From: Paguma larvata
Lineage: Eukaryota > Chordata > Mammalia > Carnivora > Viverridae
Reading direction: 5' to 3'
Assembly (NCBI GenBank): GCA_030068075.1
Contig: CM057826.1
Coordinates: 35,948,211-36,012,210 of the forward strand
DNA: 64,000 nt
The first letter of the stretch is position 1, and every line of letters begins with the position of its first letter. The notes below the pieces were generated by a model that was given only the letters and a program-made list of their open reading frames with translations, had not been told where the DNA came from and made no database searches. Positions 11,203-23,289 of this stretch are shown piece after piece. A program made the translations under genes and the position numbers.

Positions 11203-12660
11203 AAAACTTATGAAACTTCCCAAACATGATGAAAATTAGAAAATACAATAAACCTCCATTTATCAATCACCTGACTTAAACAACCATCAGTGTTTTATCA
11301 TTTGTGTTTGTGTTTTGAGAATCACGATTACTGAGTATTACCAGAAAGATCATTATCTTCTGTTTTAAAAATGCTGGTAAAATTTCTTAGTTTGCAAAAC
11401 TATGATTTTCAGTAAATTTCATTTTAAAAAGTAGATATTAATTGTAGAACAGTGACCAGATATGCTGCATTAAATTAAAAAGATAGTTCTTATTTCTCCT
11501 TTTTTTGTAGCTATTATTTAAAACATTGATGGAGTATGAAGTTTTGTTTTCCAAATGTCAGCTGTTCCTTTCTCTATTCCTTGTTCTAAGCCAGCATTGT
11601 CAGAAAGGAGACAAATTGGCAACTAGCCTAAATGCCAGTGGGAATACATCGTTTCTTTTGGACTTATATTCTTAAATACCACCTTAAAAATCTGTAGATA
11701 ATTAGTGCAGCAATCTTGAAAATATTAATTAAGAAAAGAGCTAATAATTACTATGCTTCAAATTGAAAGTGATATAATTAGACTTAAACTGTGAGGTTTT
11801 TATTTGAAATTGATTAAGACCTTCAATGAATTACTTGGCAAAGAGAAACTTCTCATTTCTATCCTTAACTAGTTAATAGAAATATAAACAGTCTCAAATA
11901 TTTGTTTCCTTATAGATGCTCTTGTCTAATTCCATTTTATTTTAATTGTTTATGGGCAAAATTATTTACTTACAATAACAAGATTCGGCAGAACTGGTCC
12001 AATAATCCTGACCAAAAAATGAAGAGATTTGCTTTTCCTTTTAAAAAGCTATAAAATTTGAGCATACGTTTTCTTTACTGAAGTTTGAGAACATTTTCTA
12101 CAAATCTGCTTTAAGTTATTCCCAAATCATTGCTTTTGCAAGTGAAATAATGCACTGAGTTTCTTCCCTGTCCTCCCTCCCTCCAACCTCCCCCCCAATA
12201 CCTCAAAGAAACCTGAAATGGTGCATTAGAAGAAGGTCTCAAGCTGAATGACGCCATTTTGAATGGCTTGGTGTTGACAGGCTGGGTGATAGTTTAGGGG
12301 CTTTGACTGCTGACGCTACTCTTGCTCTTGTGGACAATGATATCCCTGTGAAATACACCACCCTGATCTGCCTTCAGAAGTCTTAACCACATCAGTCAAT
12401 CCCTGTTGCCTGAACCTATGAGGTCATCATTATTACTTCATTTTTTATTCCTGCATAATCCAGGCTGAATTTCAGAAGCCTTTCTGCTTTTCTCATCATA
12501 AGTTATTACTCTGAAATATGGAAATAATCTGAGAGATCTTTTATGAAATGTATACTCCTCTATTAATCTGAAGTATGATATAGAAGCATCAAGCTGCTTT
12601 TTTGAGCAATGGATTCACCAAATCTAAATAAACTTCAGGTGAATCAAATATCTTCCCTCC
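11203..12660. other. Unassigned AT-rich DNA
   Basis: About 1.45 kb with no recognised element, apart from a short C-rich tract at about 12,173-12,196. Confidence 0.4.
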
Positions 12661-13566
12661 ATGCGAATAATCCCCTGGATAAAAAAGACAGAAATGCAAT
12701 ACTAGTGGAAGAAAGATGGTAGTACTGTGGAAAAGGAAGATGGAGTTTGATAAGAACGAAAATAAATTTAAACAAAAGCAATTAATGAACTCCAGAAATT
12801 GTTGACATCACTAATTCAAGCAATCTATTAAAAATAGTGAATTTCATCTAATTGGAAAGAGGAGTCCTTAAGTAGAAATAAAAAATTAGGGAAAAAATTC
12901 ACACCTAAAAGCTAACGTATATTAAATATAGTTCATTAATAATTTATAAAGTAAATATGAAAATTAAAGCACTAAAGCAGTAAAAGCAATTATATCTACA
13001 AAAACTATTCAAGGGACACAAAGAAAAAAAGATGTGAAAAATAACATTATAAACATAAAATGTGGAGGAGGGAGTAAAAATGTAGTGCTTTAAAAATGTG
13101 TTCAAATTTAAGCAACCATTAACTTAATATAGATTTTTATACACATAGGATGTTATCTATGAACCCAATGGTAACCACAAATCAAAAACCTATACTAGAT
13201 ATGCAAAAAATAAAGAAAAAAGGATGCAAGCACAACAGTAAAGAAAGCCATCAAACCACAATGGAAAACAGGAAAACAAGAAGAAAAGAATAGAGAACAA
13301 AGTGCTAGAAAACAATGAACAAAATGCCAGTAAGTACATATCTATCTGTATTTACCTTAAATGTAAGTGGACTAATGCTCTAATCAAAAGATACAGGGTG
13401 ACTGAGTGGATAAAAAAATGAGACCCCTCTTTCTGCTGCCTTAAGGGTCTCACTTCGAACCCCGTACTGAAAGTGAAGGGATAAAAAAAGATAGTCCATG
13501 CAAATGGAAGCAAAGAAGAAAAAGCCAGAGTAGTAATACTTTTATCAGACAAAATAGACTTTAAAA

Positions 13567-13771
13567 AAAAAAATTTTTTTTTTTTAGTGTTTATTTACTT
13601 TTGACAGAGAGACAGAGTGTGAGCAGGGGAGGGGCAGAGAAAGAGGGAGACACAGAATCTGAAGCAGGCTCCAGGCTCCAGAACCCGATGCGGGGCTCGA
13701 ACTCACAAACTGTGAGATTATGACCTGAGCCGAAGTCAGTGCTTAACCAAATGAGCCACCCAGGTGCCCCC
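13567..13771 (-). mobile_element. CAN-SINE inserted in the L1, inverted
   Basis: An inverted SINE inside the L1 ORF2 endonuclease region. It is flanked by a 16-bp perfect duplication of L1 sequence, AAAATAGACTTTAAAA (13,551-13,566 and 13,772-13,787). Removing it restores L1 continuity, so it is younger than the L1. Confidence 0.96.
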
Positions 13772-15218
13772 AAAATAGACTTTAAAACAAAGACTGTAGA
13801 AGAGACAAAGAAGGACATTATGTAGTGATAAAAGAATCAATCCAACAAGAGAATATAAAATTCATAAATATCTATGCACCCAACACAGAGGCACCTAAAT
13901 ACATAAAGCAAATATTAACAGACATAAAGGGAGAAATTGACAGTAATACAATAATAGGAGGAAACTGTAACACCTCACTTACATCAATGGATTAGATCAT
14001 CAGACAGAAAATCAACAAAGAAACAACACCTTTGCACAACACATCAGACCAATTGGACTTAACAGATATATACAGAACATTTCATCCAAAAGCAAGAGAA
14101 TACACATTCTTTTAAAATGCACGTGTGACAATTTTCCCAAGTAGAACACATGTTAGGCCCCAAAACATGTCAATAAATTTGAGAAGATTGATATCATATC
14201 AAACATCTTTCTGAGCATGATGGGATGAAATTAGAAGTCATCCCCCAATTACAAGAAAAGAAAAAAAAAAAACAACAACTGGAAAACACACACACATGGA
14301 GGCTAAATAACGTGCTACTAAACAACAAATTGGTCTAATGAAGAAATCAAAAAGAAAATTAAAATACATAGAGATAGATTAAAATACATAAAGATAAATT
14401 AAAATGAAACACATTTCTTTGAAATGTCCAAAATCTTTGAAATGGAGGCAAAGCAGTTCTAAGAGGGAAATTTGTAGTGATATAGGCCTACCCAACCTCA
14501 AGAAACAAGAAAAATCTCAAATAAACAAACTGACCTTACATTTAAAGGAATAGAAGAAGAAGAACAAAACCCAAAGCTAGTAGAAAGAAGGAAATAATAA
14601 ATATTACAACAGAAATAAATGAAATAGAGACTAAAGAAAACAATAGAAAAGATCAACCAAGAATCAATATAATAGAATAGAAAATAACCAAGAGCTGATT
14701 CTTTGAATAGATATGCAGAGTTGATAAACCGTTAGACTCATTAAGTAAAAAAGAGAGAGAGCTCAAATAAATAAAATCTGAAATGAAGGCAGAGAAATAA
14801 CAGTAGGCACCACAGAAATACAAAAACGTATAAGAAGATGCTATGAAAGTAAAAGAAAATACTATGAAAAATCATATGCCAGCAAATTAGATAGTCCATA
14901 AGAAATGAACAGGTTCCTGGAAATATACTGTGTTTCAAAGCTGTCTCAGAAAAAAATAGAAAATTTGAACAGACCAATTAGTACTAACAAAACTGAATCA
15001 GTTATCAAAAACCAAACCAAACCAAACCAAAACAAAACAAAAACTCCCAACAAACAAAGGTCCAAGACTAGATGGCCTCACAGGTGAATTCTACTAAACA
15101 TTTAAAGGAGAGTTAATTTCTGTTTTTCTCAAACTATTGCAAAAAATAGAAGAAGGAAATTTTCAAATTCATCCTACAAGGCCAGCATTACCCTGATTCT
15201 AAAACCAGACAAAGACGC

Positions 15219-15260
<42 letters not shown>

Positions 15261-15267
15261 GAGAGGG
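15219..15267. repeat. (GA)n microsatellite inside L1
   Basis: A GA tract of about 49 bp with one or two interruptions, in the ORF2 region of the long L1. Confidence 0.92.
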
Positions 15268-16649
15268 AACTATAAGACAATATCCCTGATGAACCCAAAT
15301 GTAAAAATTCCCAGCAAAACATTAGCAAGTTGAATTCAACAATACATTAAAAGGAATCATTCATAATGATCAAGTGGGATTTATTCCAGAGATGCAAGTG
15401 TGGCTCAATATTTGCAAATCAATGTGATACATCCTATTAACAAGAAGGATAAAAACCATAATACCTATTCATGATAAAAACTTTCAACAAAGTGGGTTGA
15501 GAAGGGACATATCTCAACATAATAAAAGCTGTATATGGAAAACCCACAGCTAACATCATACTTGATGGTGAAAAGCTGAAAGTTTTTCATCTAGAGTCAG
15601 AAATAAGACAGGGATGTACACTTTCACCACTTGTATTCAACATAGTTACAGGAAAGCCTAACCACAGTGATCAGACATGAAAAAGAGATAAAAGGCATCC
15701 AAATTGGTAAGGAAGAAGCAGAAGTGCCACTCTTTACAGATATAATACTAAACAGAAAAATCTCTTATATATGCCACCAAAAAACTATTAGAATTAGTAA
15801 ATGAATTCAGCAAAGTTGCAGGATACAAAATTAATATACAGAAATCTTTTGCATTGCTAGTCACTAATAACAAGGAACAGAAACAAAAATTAAGAAAACA
15901 ATCCCATTTGCAAATGCACCAAAAAGAATAAAATACTTAAGGAATAAATTTAACCGAGGAGGTGAAAGACCTATAGTCTGAAAAGTATAAGATATTCATG
16001 AAAGAAATTGAAGACAACAGAAACAAATGGAAAGATATTCCATCTTAATGGATTGAAGTAAACAATATTGTTAAAATATCCACACTACATAAAGCAATCT
16101 ACAGATTCAATGCAATCCTCAACAGAATACCAAAAACATTTTTCACGGAACTAGAATAGTTCTAAAATTTGCATCAACTATGAAAGATCTTGAATAGCCA
16201 AAGCAATCTTGAGAAAGAAGAGCAAAGATGGAGGTAACATAATCCCAGATTTCAAGATGTACTACAAAGCTGTAGTAATCGAAACGGTATGGTACTGGCA
16301 GGGAAATAGACACATAAATCAATAGTACAGGACAGATAGCCCAGAAAAAAACCCACACTTATATGGTCAATTAATCTATGACAAAGAAGGCAAGAATTTA
16401 CAATGGGGAAAATAGTCTTTTCCATAAATAAGTGTTGGGCACAGTGGACAGCAACATGACAAAGAAGGAAATTGCACCACTTTTTAACACCGTACCCAAA
16501 AGAAACTCAAAATCGATTAAAAACCTAAATGTGAGACTTGAAATCTTAAAACCTCTAAAAGAAAACATAGGCAGTAATCTCCTGGACATCAGCCATAACA
16601 ACATATTTATAGATATGTCTCCTTAGGCAAGGGCAACAAAAGCAAAATT

Positions 16650-16697
16650 AAATAAATAAATAAATAAATAAATAAATTAATTAATTAATTAATTAAT
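16650..16697. repeat. (AAAT)n(TTAA)n tract inside L1
   Basis: AAAT units followed by TTAA units, expanded within the C-terminal part of the L1 ORF2. Confidence 0.9.
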
Positions 16698-17844
16698 AAA
16701 ATAGTTGGAACTATATCAAAATAAAAAGTCTTTGTCCATGAGAGGAAACTATGAAGAAAAAACAAAATGTCAAACTTGTGAATGGAAGAAGATATTTGCA
16801 AATGGTATATCCAATAAGGGATTAATATCCAAAACATCAAGAATTTACATAATTCAATACCAAGAAAAAAATCCAATCAGGTTAAAAAATGGACAGAGGC
16901 CCTGAACAGACATTTTTCTAGAGAAAACTTCCAGATGGCTAGCAGACACATGAAGAGGTGCTCAACATCACCCATCATCAGGGAAACGCAAATCAAAATG
17001 AGATTGTATCTCACATTGGTTAAAATGGCTAGTATTAAAAGACAAAAAATAACAACCGTTGGCCAGGATGTGGACTAAAGGGAACCCTTGTGCGCTGTTG
17101 GTAGAGTGTAAATTGGTACAAGCACTGTGGAAAAGAGTATGGAGTTTCCTCAAAAAGTTAAAAACAGAAATAGCGTATGATCCAGTAATTCCACTGCTGG
17201 ATATTTATCCAAAGAAAATGAGAGCACTAATTTGAAAAGGTACATGCACTTCTGTGTTTATTCCAGCATTATTTACAACAGCCAGGTAATGGAAGCAACC
17301 AAAGTGTCCATCCATAGATAAATGGATTAGGAAGATGTGGTATTTATACACAATGAAATATTACTTAGCCATAAAAAAGAATGAGATCTTCCCATTTGCA
17401 ACAACGTGAATGAAACTAGAGGATGTTACACTAAGTAAAATAAGTCAGAGAAAGACAAGTGCCAGATGATTTCACTTATTGTGGAATCTGGAAAATAAAA
17501 CAAATGAACAAATGAAACAGCAACCAGATTCTTAAAAACAGGGAACAAATTGGTGGTTGCCAGAGAGGGGGTAGGTGAGCAGTGGAATAAGACAGGGGAA
17601 GGGGATTAAGAGGTACAAACTTCCAGTTATAAAATAAATAAGTCACAGAGAATAAGTACTTCATAGGAAATATAGTCAGTCATACCATAATAACATGGTA
17701 TGGTGACAGATGGTGACCACACTTATCATGATGAGCATTGAATAATGTATAGAATTGCCAAATCACCATGTGAAACACCTGAAGCTAATATAACATTGAA
17801 TGTCAACTGCACTTCAATTATAAAAAAGTGAGTTTATGCGTCTT

Positions 17845-17965
17845 TTTAAAATGGTTAAGAATATGGGCTCTTACCTGGATAAAGTCTGACCTGGATATGG
17901 ATCCTAACACTACCACCTGCTAGCTAAATATCTCAGATCTTGCTTCCATCATCCATGGCAGGGAA
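17845..17965 (+). mobile_element. MIR, 5' half
   Basis: The tRNA-like half is visible: 'AAATGGTTAAGAATATGGGC', 'GACCTGGATATGGATCCTAA' and 'CCACCTGCTAGCTAAATATC'. The matching 3' half appears 0.8 kb downstream, after three other elements. Confidence 0.7.
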
Positions 17966-17968
17966 TTG

Positions 17969-18211
17969 GCAATTTTTTATTGAGATACAGTGGATGTAAA
18001 ACACTATATTTGTTTCAGGTGTATAACACAATGATTCGATACATGTGGGCTCTGTGAAATGATCGCTACAGTCTAGTTGACACCCATCATCACACGGTTA
18101 CAATATGTGTGTGGGGGGCGTGTGTGTGATGATAACTTTTAAGATCTACTCTCTCAGCATCTTTTGAATATATTATACAATATTATTGACTATAGTCACC
18201 ATGCTATGTAA
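17969..18211 (-). mobile_element. L1 3' UTR fragment, inverted
   Basis: Inverted L1 tail pattern: 'TTTTATTGAGATACAGTGGA', 'TTTGTTTCAGGTGTATAACA', 'GATAACTTTTAAGATCTACT' and 'GACTATAGTCACCATGCTAT'. Truncated at its 5' end next to a hAT fragment. Confidence 0.8.
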
Positions 18212-18531
18212 GACTGGCAAATTTTTCCTGTGAAGGGCTGGATTGGCTTCGCAGGCTATATTGTGTCTTTTGCAACCACTCAACTCGGCTGCTGTGGTGT
18301 GGAAGCAGCTCTAGACAACACATAAATGAACAAACATGTTGTATTCCAAGAAAACATTATTTATGGATACCGAAATTTGACTTTCATATAATTCTTTTGT
18401 GTGTCACAAATATTCTTTTGAATTTTTTTCCCCCACTATTCAAAACTAAAACCAATCTTGTTTTGTGGATGGAATGAGCAAAAGCCCTGTTGCCTGGGTT
18501 TGGGCTGTGGGCCATAGGACTCTGAAAGCTG
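18212..18531. mobile_element. hAT-type DNA transposon fragment
   Basis: Resembles a short nonautonomous hAT (MER20/MER58-like) element: 'CTGTGAAGGGCTGGATTGGC', 'GCAACCACTCAACTCGGCTG', 'GGAAGCAGCTCTAGACAACA' and a terminal 'GGGCTGTGGGCCATAGG'. The exact family name is uncertain, and I cannot fix its orientation. Confidence 0.65.
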
Positions 18532-18539
18532 ATCCATAA

Positions 18540-18730
18540 CAGTGGGTTTCAAAGTGTGGTCCACATATCAGCAGCACCAGCTCTGCCTGAGACCTCCTCA
18601 AAATGGAAATTCTCAGGCCTTAACCTAGACTGACAGAATTAGAAACTCTGGGGGTGGAAAACAGCAAGTGTTTTGACAAGTGTTTTACCTCCACATGATT
18701 CTAATACATGCTCAAGTTTGAGAACCATTG
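18540..18730 (+). mobile_element. MER5A, nearly full length
   Basis: Starts CAGTGGGTTTCAAAGTGTGG and ends CAAGTTTGAGAACCATTG, the inverted termini of this hAT element. Inside are 'GGAAATTCTCAGGCC' and 'GAAACTCTGGGGGTGG'. The 8-bp flanks ATCCATAA and ATCTATAG agree at 6 of 8 positions, as expected for an aged hAT target duplication. Confidence 0.88.
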
Positions 18731-18744
18731 ATCTATAGATACTG

Positions 18745-18835
18745 CTACTTAACAGTCTTGAGTTCTTGTGAGAATTAATGAGGTATTGAATTAACAGCGC
18801 TGAGCATGATGTTGAACTGCGCCAATAGTGCTAAA
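18745..18835 (+). mobile_element. MIR, 3' half
   Basis: 'TTGTGAGAATTAATGAGGTA' followed by 'AACAGCGCTGAGCATGATGT' matches the 3' half of MIR. It probably belongs with the 5' half at 17,845. Confidence 0.6.
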
Positions 18836-20419
18836 CACCTGTTTCGCTATTATAAGCAAGGTAGAAGTAAGTTTGCTTTAATTTTGAGCATATTCTTTCT
18901 TTCTAAAAAGGTAACTGTGTGCAATAGTTTTTTTTGCAAGAATTCCACAACCAAACTAATGGGAAGGATATTAAGAGTTGATAATTTGAAATGTATTTAA
19001 TTAAATTGATAAAATATGAGGATTAAGAAAATCAATTCTGGACAATGTGACTGATTATGGCTTTCTTGGAAAACAGAATGCCTTTGATGCTAACACTTCC
19101 TCTGACCAGTTAGTAATTACACAATGATAAAAATAGAGTTTGTGGTGTCACAAAGCTCATAGAATACAGTCTTGAAAAAAAAAAGAAAAGCAAGATATGA
19201 ATTTATACTTACAGAATAAATGCATCCAATACACAGCATTTCTTGTCTTTTATTTCACCATGAACGTGGGCACAAGGGATGTTGCTGGCCATTTCCACAT
19301 GGTTTATGAGAATGACATGCTGATTGTCTGACCTATCATAGATTCTAGTTCAATAGGATTGAGTAGGTGAATGGCAAAGGCAAAAATAATATTACCTCAC
19401 AAAATAATTTATTAGTGCCTTTTGTAGAACTGATGTCATGGAAACCTGCTTTCTTATGGAAACCTCCATCATTATTGAGCTGAGAGATTTGAAATATAAA
19501 TAAAGGAAAATGAAAGAAGACTTACAGAAAAAGACCATTTACATTCCTTTGATTTGAAGCTTAATACTGACTGTAGAAGTTCCTAAATAATCACAGGTGA
19601 ACAGAAAACATTATGAAGTTAAGAGCTGATGCTTTTCATGAATATGAACTCCAAGCCGTATAGAACACAATATAGAGATGAAAGGGGGATTCTGCCTTTC
19701 TCACAACTATCTGGATAGTTTTGTTTTTTCAATTAAAAATTTTGCTATTATTTATCTGGATGGCTCTGACTACATAGGCTTATAAAAATGTCCCACACAA
19801 TATATCCTGAATTTTTATTTTGCTTTTATATGTGCATATTTTATTGCAGATACTCACAAAATATCTTGGGTAACAGCTGGCCTCTTAATGTCCTCATTAT
19901 GACCGGTGAATCTGCAAAAGCAGATGAAATCCTTCTGTAAACTCAAGTCGACTACAAATTACAAGAAAAAAAATGCTTGGGCAAGTCCCTGGAACAGAAA
20001 TGTTTTGTTAAAAGTTTTCCTGTGTTTCGGTATTTTAATAGAGACCACATGATATAAAGCTTATTTTTTGATTATTAGCTTTGGTTGCCATTTCTGTGAT
20101 AGTCAGTATATAAAGATCAGACTGTTTTTGTCATCGTGGCCAGAACTTGCTAGAAAAGCAGCAGGAATGATGTCACAACATGCATCTTTGTAGCACATTG
20201 ATGCATTCTGATAGTTGAGAAATTCTGGTCAAGAGAATATTCTACTTCATTTTGCATAGTATATAATATTTGACACTTTAGGACAGTTCTTTATTCAGTA
20301 AGCTATTTGTTACATCTGCAAAAATAGCCTCAGTGGGAAATTTCTAAAAAAAATACTGTCAAGACTTTCTCGGCTGGGAATGAACGTTAAATAGTCATAG
20401 CAATCAAGCAAGTATCATG

Positions 20420-20760
20420 TTTGCTTTAACCCCAAATATAAACGACTACAATCCAGATGTTTCCTATTTTCGTATCTGCAAGTTTCCTATGGTGATCTTT
20501 AACTTTAATATCTAAATCAAATGCCTTGAACTCGACTGTGGGAAGCCCGGAATCCTCCCGAATCTCTCTGGAGTTTTTCTGGAGTGCATGTGCTCTTATG
20601 CGAGCGCACATCTGTGACTTCCCTGTGCTGTTTCTTGCTCCAGACCACAGCCAGCTGTTTGTTCCTGTGGGTGTTCGTGCCTGAGTGGGTCTCAGGGTGC
20701 TGTCCTGTTCCTGCACCCTAGCAAAGCACCACAAACTGGAGCGCCTATGAGTGGCAACCT
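20420..20760. promoter_or_regulatory. Candidate conserved noncoding element (or unrecognised exon)
   Basis: Within AT-rich DNA this stretch holds several retained CpGs (for example near 20,531, 20,548, 20,559 and 20,601-20,606) and a nearly balanced base composition. It has no recognised repeat. The minus strand is open for 102 codons (20,734 to 20,426), but the predicted peptide shows no family I know. Retained CpGs suggest hypomethylation or constraint; this is inference only. Confidence 0.25.
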
Positions 20761-21173
20761 TTTACCGCAGGCTTGACTGTTGCAGAAAGTAATTACAGGT
20801 CTGAAAATACTTCAGCTTTAATGTCAGGTTCAGATATGAATCTTCCAAGTAATTTGTCAGCCATCCCCTCCATCAGAAGTTTTTTTTCATGACTATGTGC
20901 CCTTGTGACTCCAGCCTTCCTCTATGATCCAGGAACCCTCTAGATTTCTTTTTCCTAGATCTTTCTGGCAGCTCCCTGTTCTCCTCACTCCCAGGCCCCT
21001 ATCCTGGGCTGCCTGCAACACAACGAAATTCTTCCCACTTGATTCTGCAGAGTAACCGGCGGCTTTGATTTTTAGCTCCCCCATCCAGCCCCAAACATCT
21101 AGGGACCAAAAGGTCAGAGACCTGACCTTTCTCGATGAAAGGAAACAGCTTACACCATGAAGGTGTTTTTCTC

Positions 21174-21200
21174 AAAAAAAAAAAAAGGGGGTGGGGGAGC
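21174..21200. repeat. A13 run next to a G-rich run
   Basis: A13 is followed by G5 and GTGGGGGAG. It is not attached to an element I recognise. Confidence 0.8.
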
Positions 21201-21359
21201 CATCTCCCCAGAGATGAATTATGCTACTTCTCTTGAAGGCGGAATCAACTGTAGTCAGTTTTTACTTCCAGCAGTGATTGCTTCTCTTTCCGATGTATAC
21301 AGTATTTCTGTCTAAGCCAAGGAGAGTGCTCTTTCACAAGTAGGTTGTTTTTACCTACT

Positions 21360-21900
21360 TTCACCATGTTGTGGCCAGATGATCTTTATAAAGGAGAATT
21401 CAATCATGCTGTTCTTTTGGGTAGCATCTCACTGCTCTCAGGAGCATGTTTCCAATCCTTACCAGTCCCGACAGAACTCGATGATCGCTCACTCACTGCC
21501 ATTCTTCATTCTTGTACCTCATCAGCCTTGATTTGTCCAACTCTCCTTTTTCCCTGTCTTCTCTCTCTCTCTCTCTGTAGGTATGAGTCTTTTGGCTTTG
21601 GGAACAGGTCATGCTCCTTCCTACCTTAAGCTCTGTGTATTTGTTCTTTCTGCCTCTAAGTCAGGGCAGGCCCCTTCTAGTGATCTCTTAATTATTATTC
21701 AGATTTCAGCTTAAAAGTTTCTTCTTCATTTTCCTCTGACCCTCGGCTAAGTTTAGGGCTTCTGATGTGTTTTGTGCTTGCACACTGAACGTCTCTTTCA
21801 TGGCACTAATCAAAATTGAAATTCATTCATTTTGAAATTAGTCCATTTTGCTATGACTTCTTCCATGCAGAGTTACCCAGAATTGTCTGTGGCCTTCCAC
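21360..21900 (+). mobile_element. L2-type LINE fragment
   Basis: Landmarks in order: 'TTGTGGCCAGATGATCTTTA', 'CAATCATGCTGTTCTTTTGG', 'TTTCAGCTTAAAAGTTTCTT' and 'CATGGCACTAATCAAAATTG'. A (CT)8-like tract at about 21,562-21,577 lies inside. The open frame here (94 codons) is part of this remnant. Confidence 0.55.
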
Positions 21901-22039
21901 CGAAGTTAGGTACAACTAACTTTTTGTTTCTATCCTATTAACTATCTCACCCTCCTTCAATGCTCCTCCAAACATGGGTTTGACCTCTGGTGGCCGACCC
22001 AGGGTGACACGTTGCTCAAATGTGTCAATCATGTTGTTC

Positions 22040-22392
22040 CTGAATTTCCTGTCTGCATGCTAGTTAACATACTCCTGAACTCTTGGCATCTTTTCCAATG
22101 TCTTGCATAACCGCTTAACCATTGGGTCTAGTCACTTGCATGACTTCCTCTTACCCTCAGTCTCTGTTTAATTCACAGTTAGTTTTTTCTTATGTCTTCC
22201 CACACACCATGTTCTGTTCACTCCCTGGGCCTTTAAAAATAATGTTGCTATAATCAAAACAGAGAAGCCCACTCCTAGTCCTGCTAAGTCTTCCATTTAT
22301 CTACCTAAATTCTACTTATCCTTTAAGACTTATCTTACATTTCAACCCTCTAAGAAGCCTTTCTTCATTCTGTATCCTTCTCACTCCAGCCC
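22040..22392 (+). mobile_element. L2-type LINE fragment, left part
   Basis: CT-rich sequence with 'TTAAGACTTATCTTACATTT', 'CTAAGAAGCCTTTCTTCATT' and 'CTCCAGCCCACTT'. It is split from its right part by an MLT1-type LTR. Confidence 0.55.
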
Positions 22393-22882
22393 ACTTATGA
22401 TAGTCAGAATAACAGCCGTCAAAGATACCCACATTCTAGTCTTAATCCCTAGGACATATGTTATGTTACCTGGAAAGGGTAGATTAAGGTTGTAGATGGA
22501 AAATAGGTTGCTAATCAGGTGACCTTGAAATAGAGAGATTATCCTGGATTATGCAATTGTAAGAGTAGCTATAAGTTAGAATAGGGGGGCAGAAGATTCA
22601 GTGTCAAAGAGATGTGACATGAAAAAAAAAAAAACTCATTGGAAGAGGAGACATGCTAAGGAAGGCAGACAGCCTCTAGAAGCTGGAAAAGGAAAAAAAA
22701 AAAAACCAAACGATTCTTTCCTAGAACCTCTATAAGGAACATAACCCTGCTTTCCCTTTGATGTTAGCCCATTGAGTTACATTTCAGATTTCTGACCCCC
22801 AGAATTGTAATGCAATACACTTATGTTATTCTAGGCCACCACGTTTTGACACACTGGTACAGCAGCCATAGGGAACTAATAT
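22393..22882 (+). mobile_element. MaLR solo LTR, MLT1-like
   Basis: Matches the recalled MLT1 layout: 'AAAGATACCCACATTCTAGT', 'GAGATTATCCTGGATTATGC', 'AGCCTCTAGAAGCTGGAAAA', 'GACCCCCAGAATTGTAATGC' and end 'ACAGCAGCCATAGGGAACTA'. MaLRs are ancient nonautonomous ERVL-related LTR elements. Only an LTR is present, with no internal region. Two A-runs (22,621-22,634 and 22,692-22,706) have grown inside it. Confidence 0.75.
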
Positions 22883-22883
22883 A

Positions 22884-23065
22884 ATGCTCTTTCCGGGGAC
22901 TTCCAAATGCTGTGCTTTTTTGTCAAAGCTTTTATCATCCTGTGTTATAATTGCCTATTTGCTTGATGATGACTTTCTAACTTACTATTGTATATCTAGT
23001 GATAGGTAACTATAGTGCCTAGAAGATATTGGCTTTTAATAAGTATTTGCTAAGTAAACTAATGG
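22884..23065 (+). mobile_element. L2-type LINE fragment, right part (3' end)
   Basis: Resumes the L2 pattern after the LTR: 'GCTTTTATCATCCTGTGTTA' and the tail 'ATAGTGCCTAGAAGATATTG' plus 'TTTTAATAAGTATTTGCTAA'. Confidence 0.6.
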
Positions 23066-23120
23066 CAGAGGTAGAATTCAAACCCAAATCTTTGATATGA
23101 TGCGGTAGCCCTTTGGTCCA
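23062..23120 (-). mobile_element. MIR fragment, inverted
   Basis: 'AATGGCAGAGGTAGAATTCA', 'AACCCAAATC' and a 'GGTAGCCCTTTGGTC' end resemble the tRNA-like half of an inverted MIR. Confidence 0.5.
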
Positions 23121-23193
23121 GAAACAGACATTTCTTGAGATTTTCTTCCTCCTAGAAATCTGACTAGAGGTCACATGAAATCAGTTGACCAAC

Positions 23194-23195
<2 letters not shown>

Positions 23196-23241
<46 letters not shown>

Positions 23242-23288
23242 TATATACATATATATGCACATATGTATATATATATACATATATATAT
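23196..23288. repeat. (AC)n(AT)n compound microsatellite
   Basis: About 19 AC units (23,196-23,233) followed by an AT/ATAC-rich tract. A likely polymorphic locus. Confidence 0.95.
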
Positions 23289-23289
23289 C

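Larger units (their letters stand above)
12660..17826 (+). mobile_element. Degenerate L1 with near full-length ORF2
   Basis: A mammalian L1 of an older (L1M-like) type. The left boundary is uncertain; the match is clear from about 12,960. ORF2 starts near 13,350, where the frame reads L-N-V-S-G-L. The endonuclease motif N-I-Y-A-P-N is intact at 13,867-13,884. A D-G-L-T-G-E-F-Y block lies at about 15,070-15,095. In the reverse transcriptase, the F-A-D-D active site reads F-T-D-I (15,733-15,744): one catalytic aspartate is gone. The C-terminal part runs to about 17,480, followed by 3' UTR and a short A-tail. Many stops and frameshifts; it cannot make a working protein. A SINE interrupts it at 13,567-13,771. 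Confidence 0.9.
18836..21345. other. Unassigned, repeat-poor DNA
   Basis: About 2.5 kb with no recognised transposon. The last part (20,420-20,760) is richer in G+C and CpG than its surroundings and is listed separately. Confidence 0.4.

Noticed and set aside
12660..17826. Active L1 source element
   Set aside because: The reverse-transcriptase active site is broken, ORF2 has many stops, a SINE splits it, and no ORF1 or 5' promoter region is recognisable.
20100..20200. Promoter at a TATATAAAG word near 20,109
   Set aside because: A single TATA-like word in AT-rich DNA, with no initiator, CpG island or downstream exon visible.
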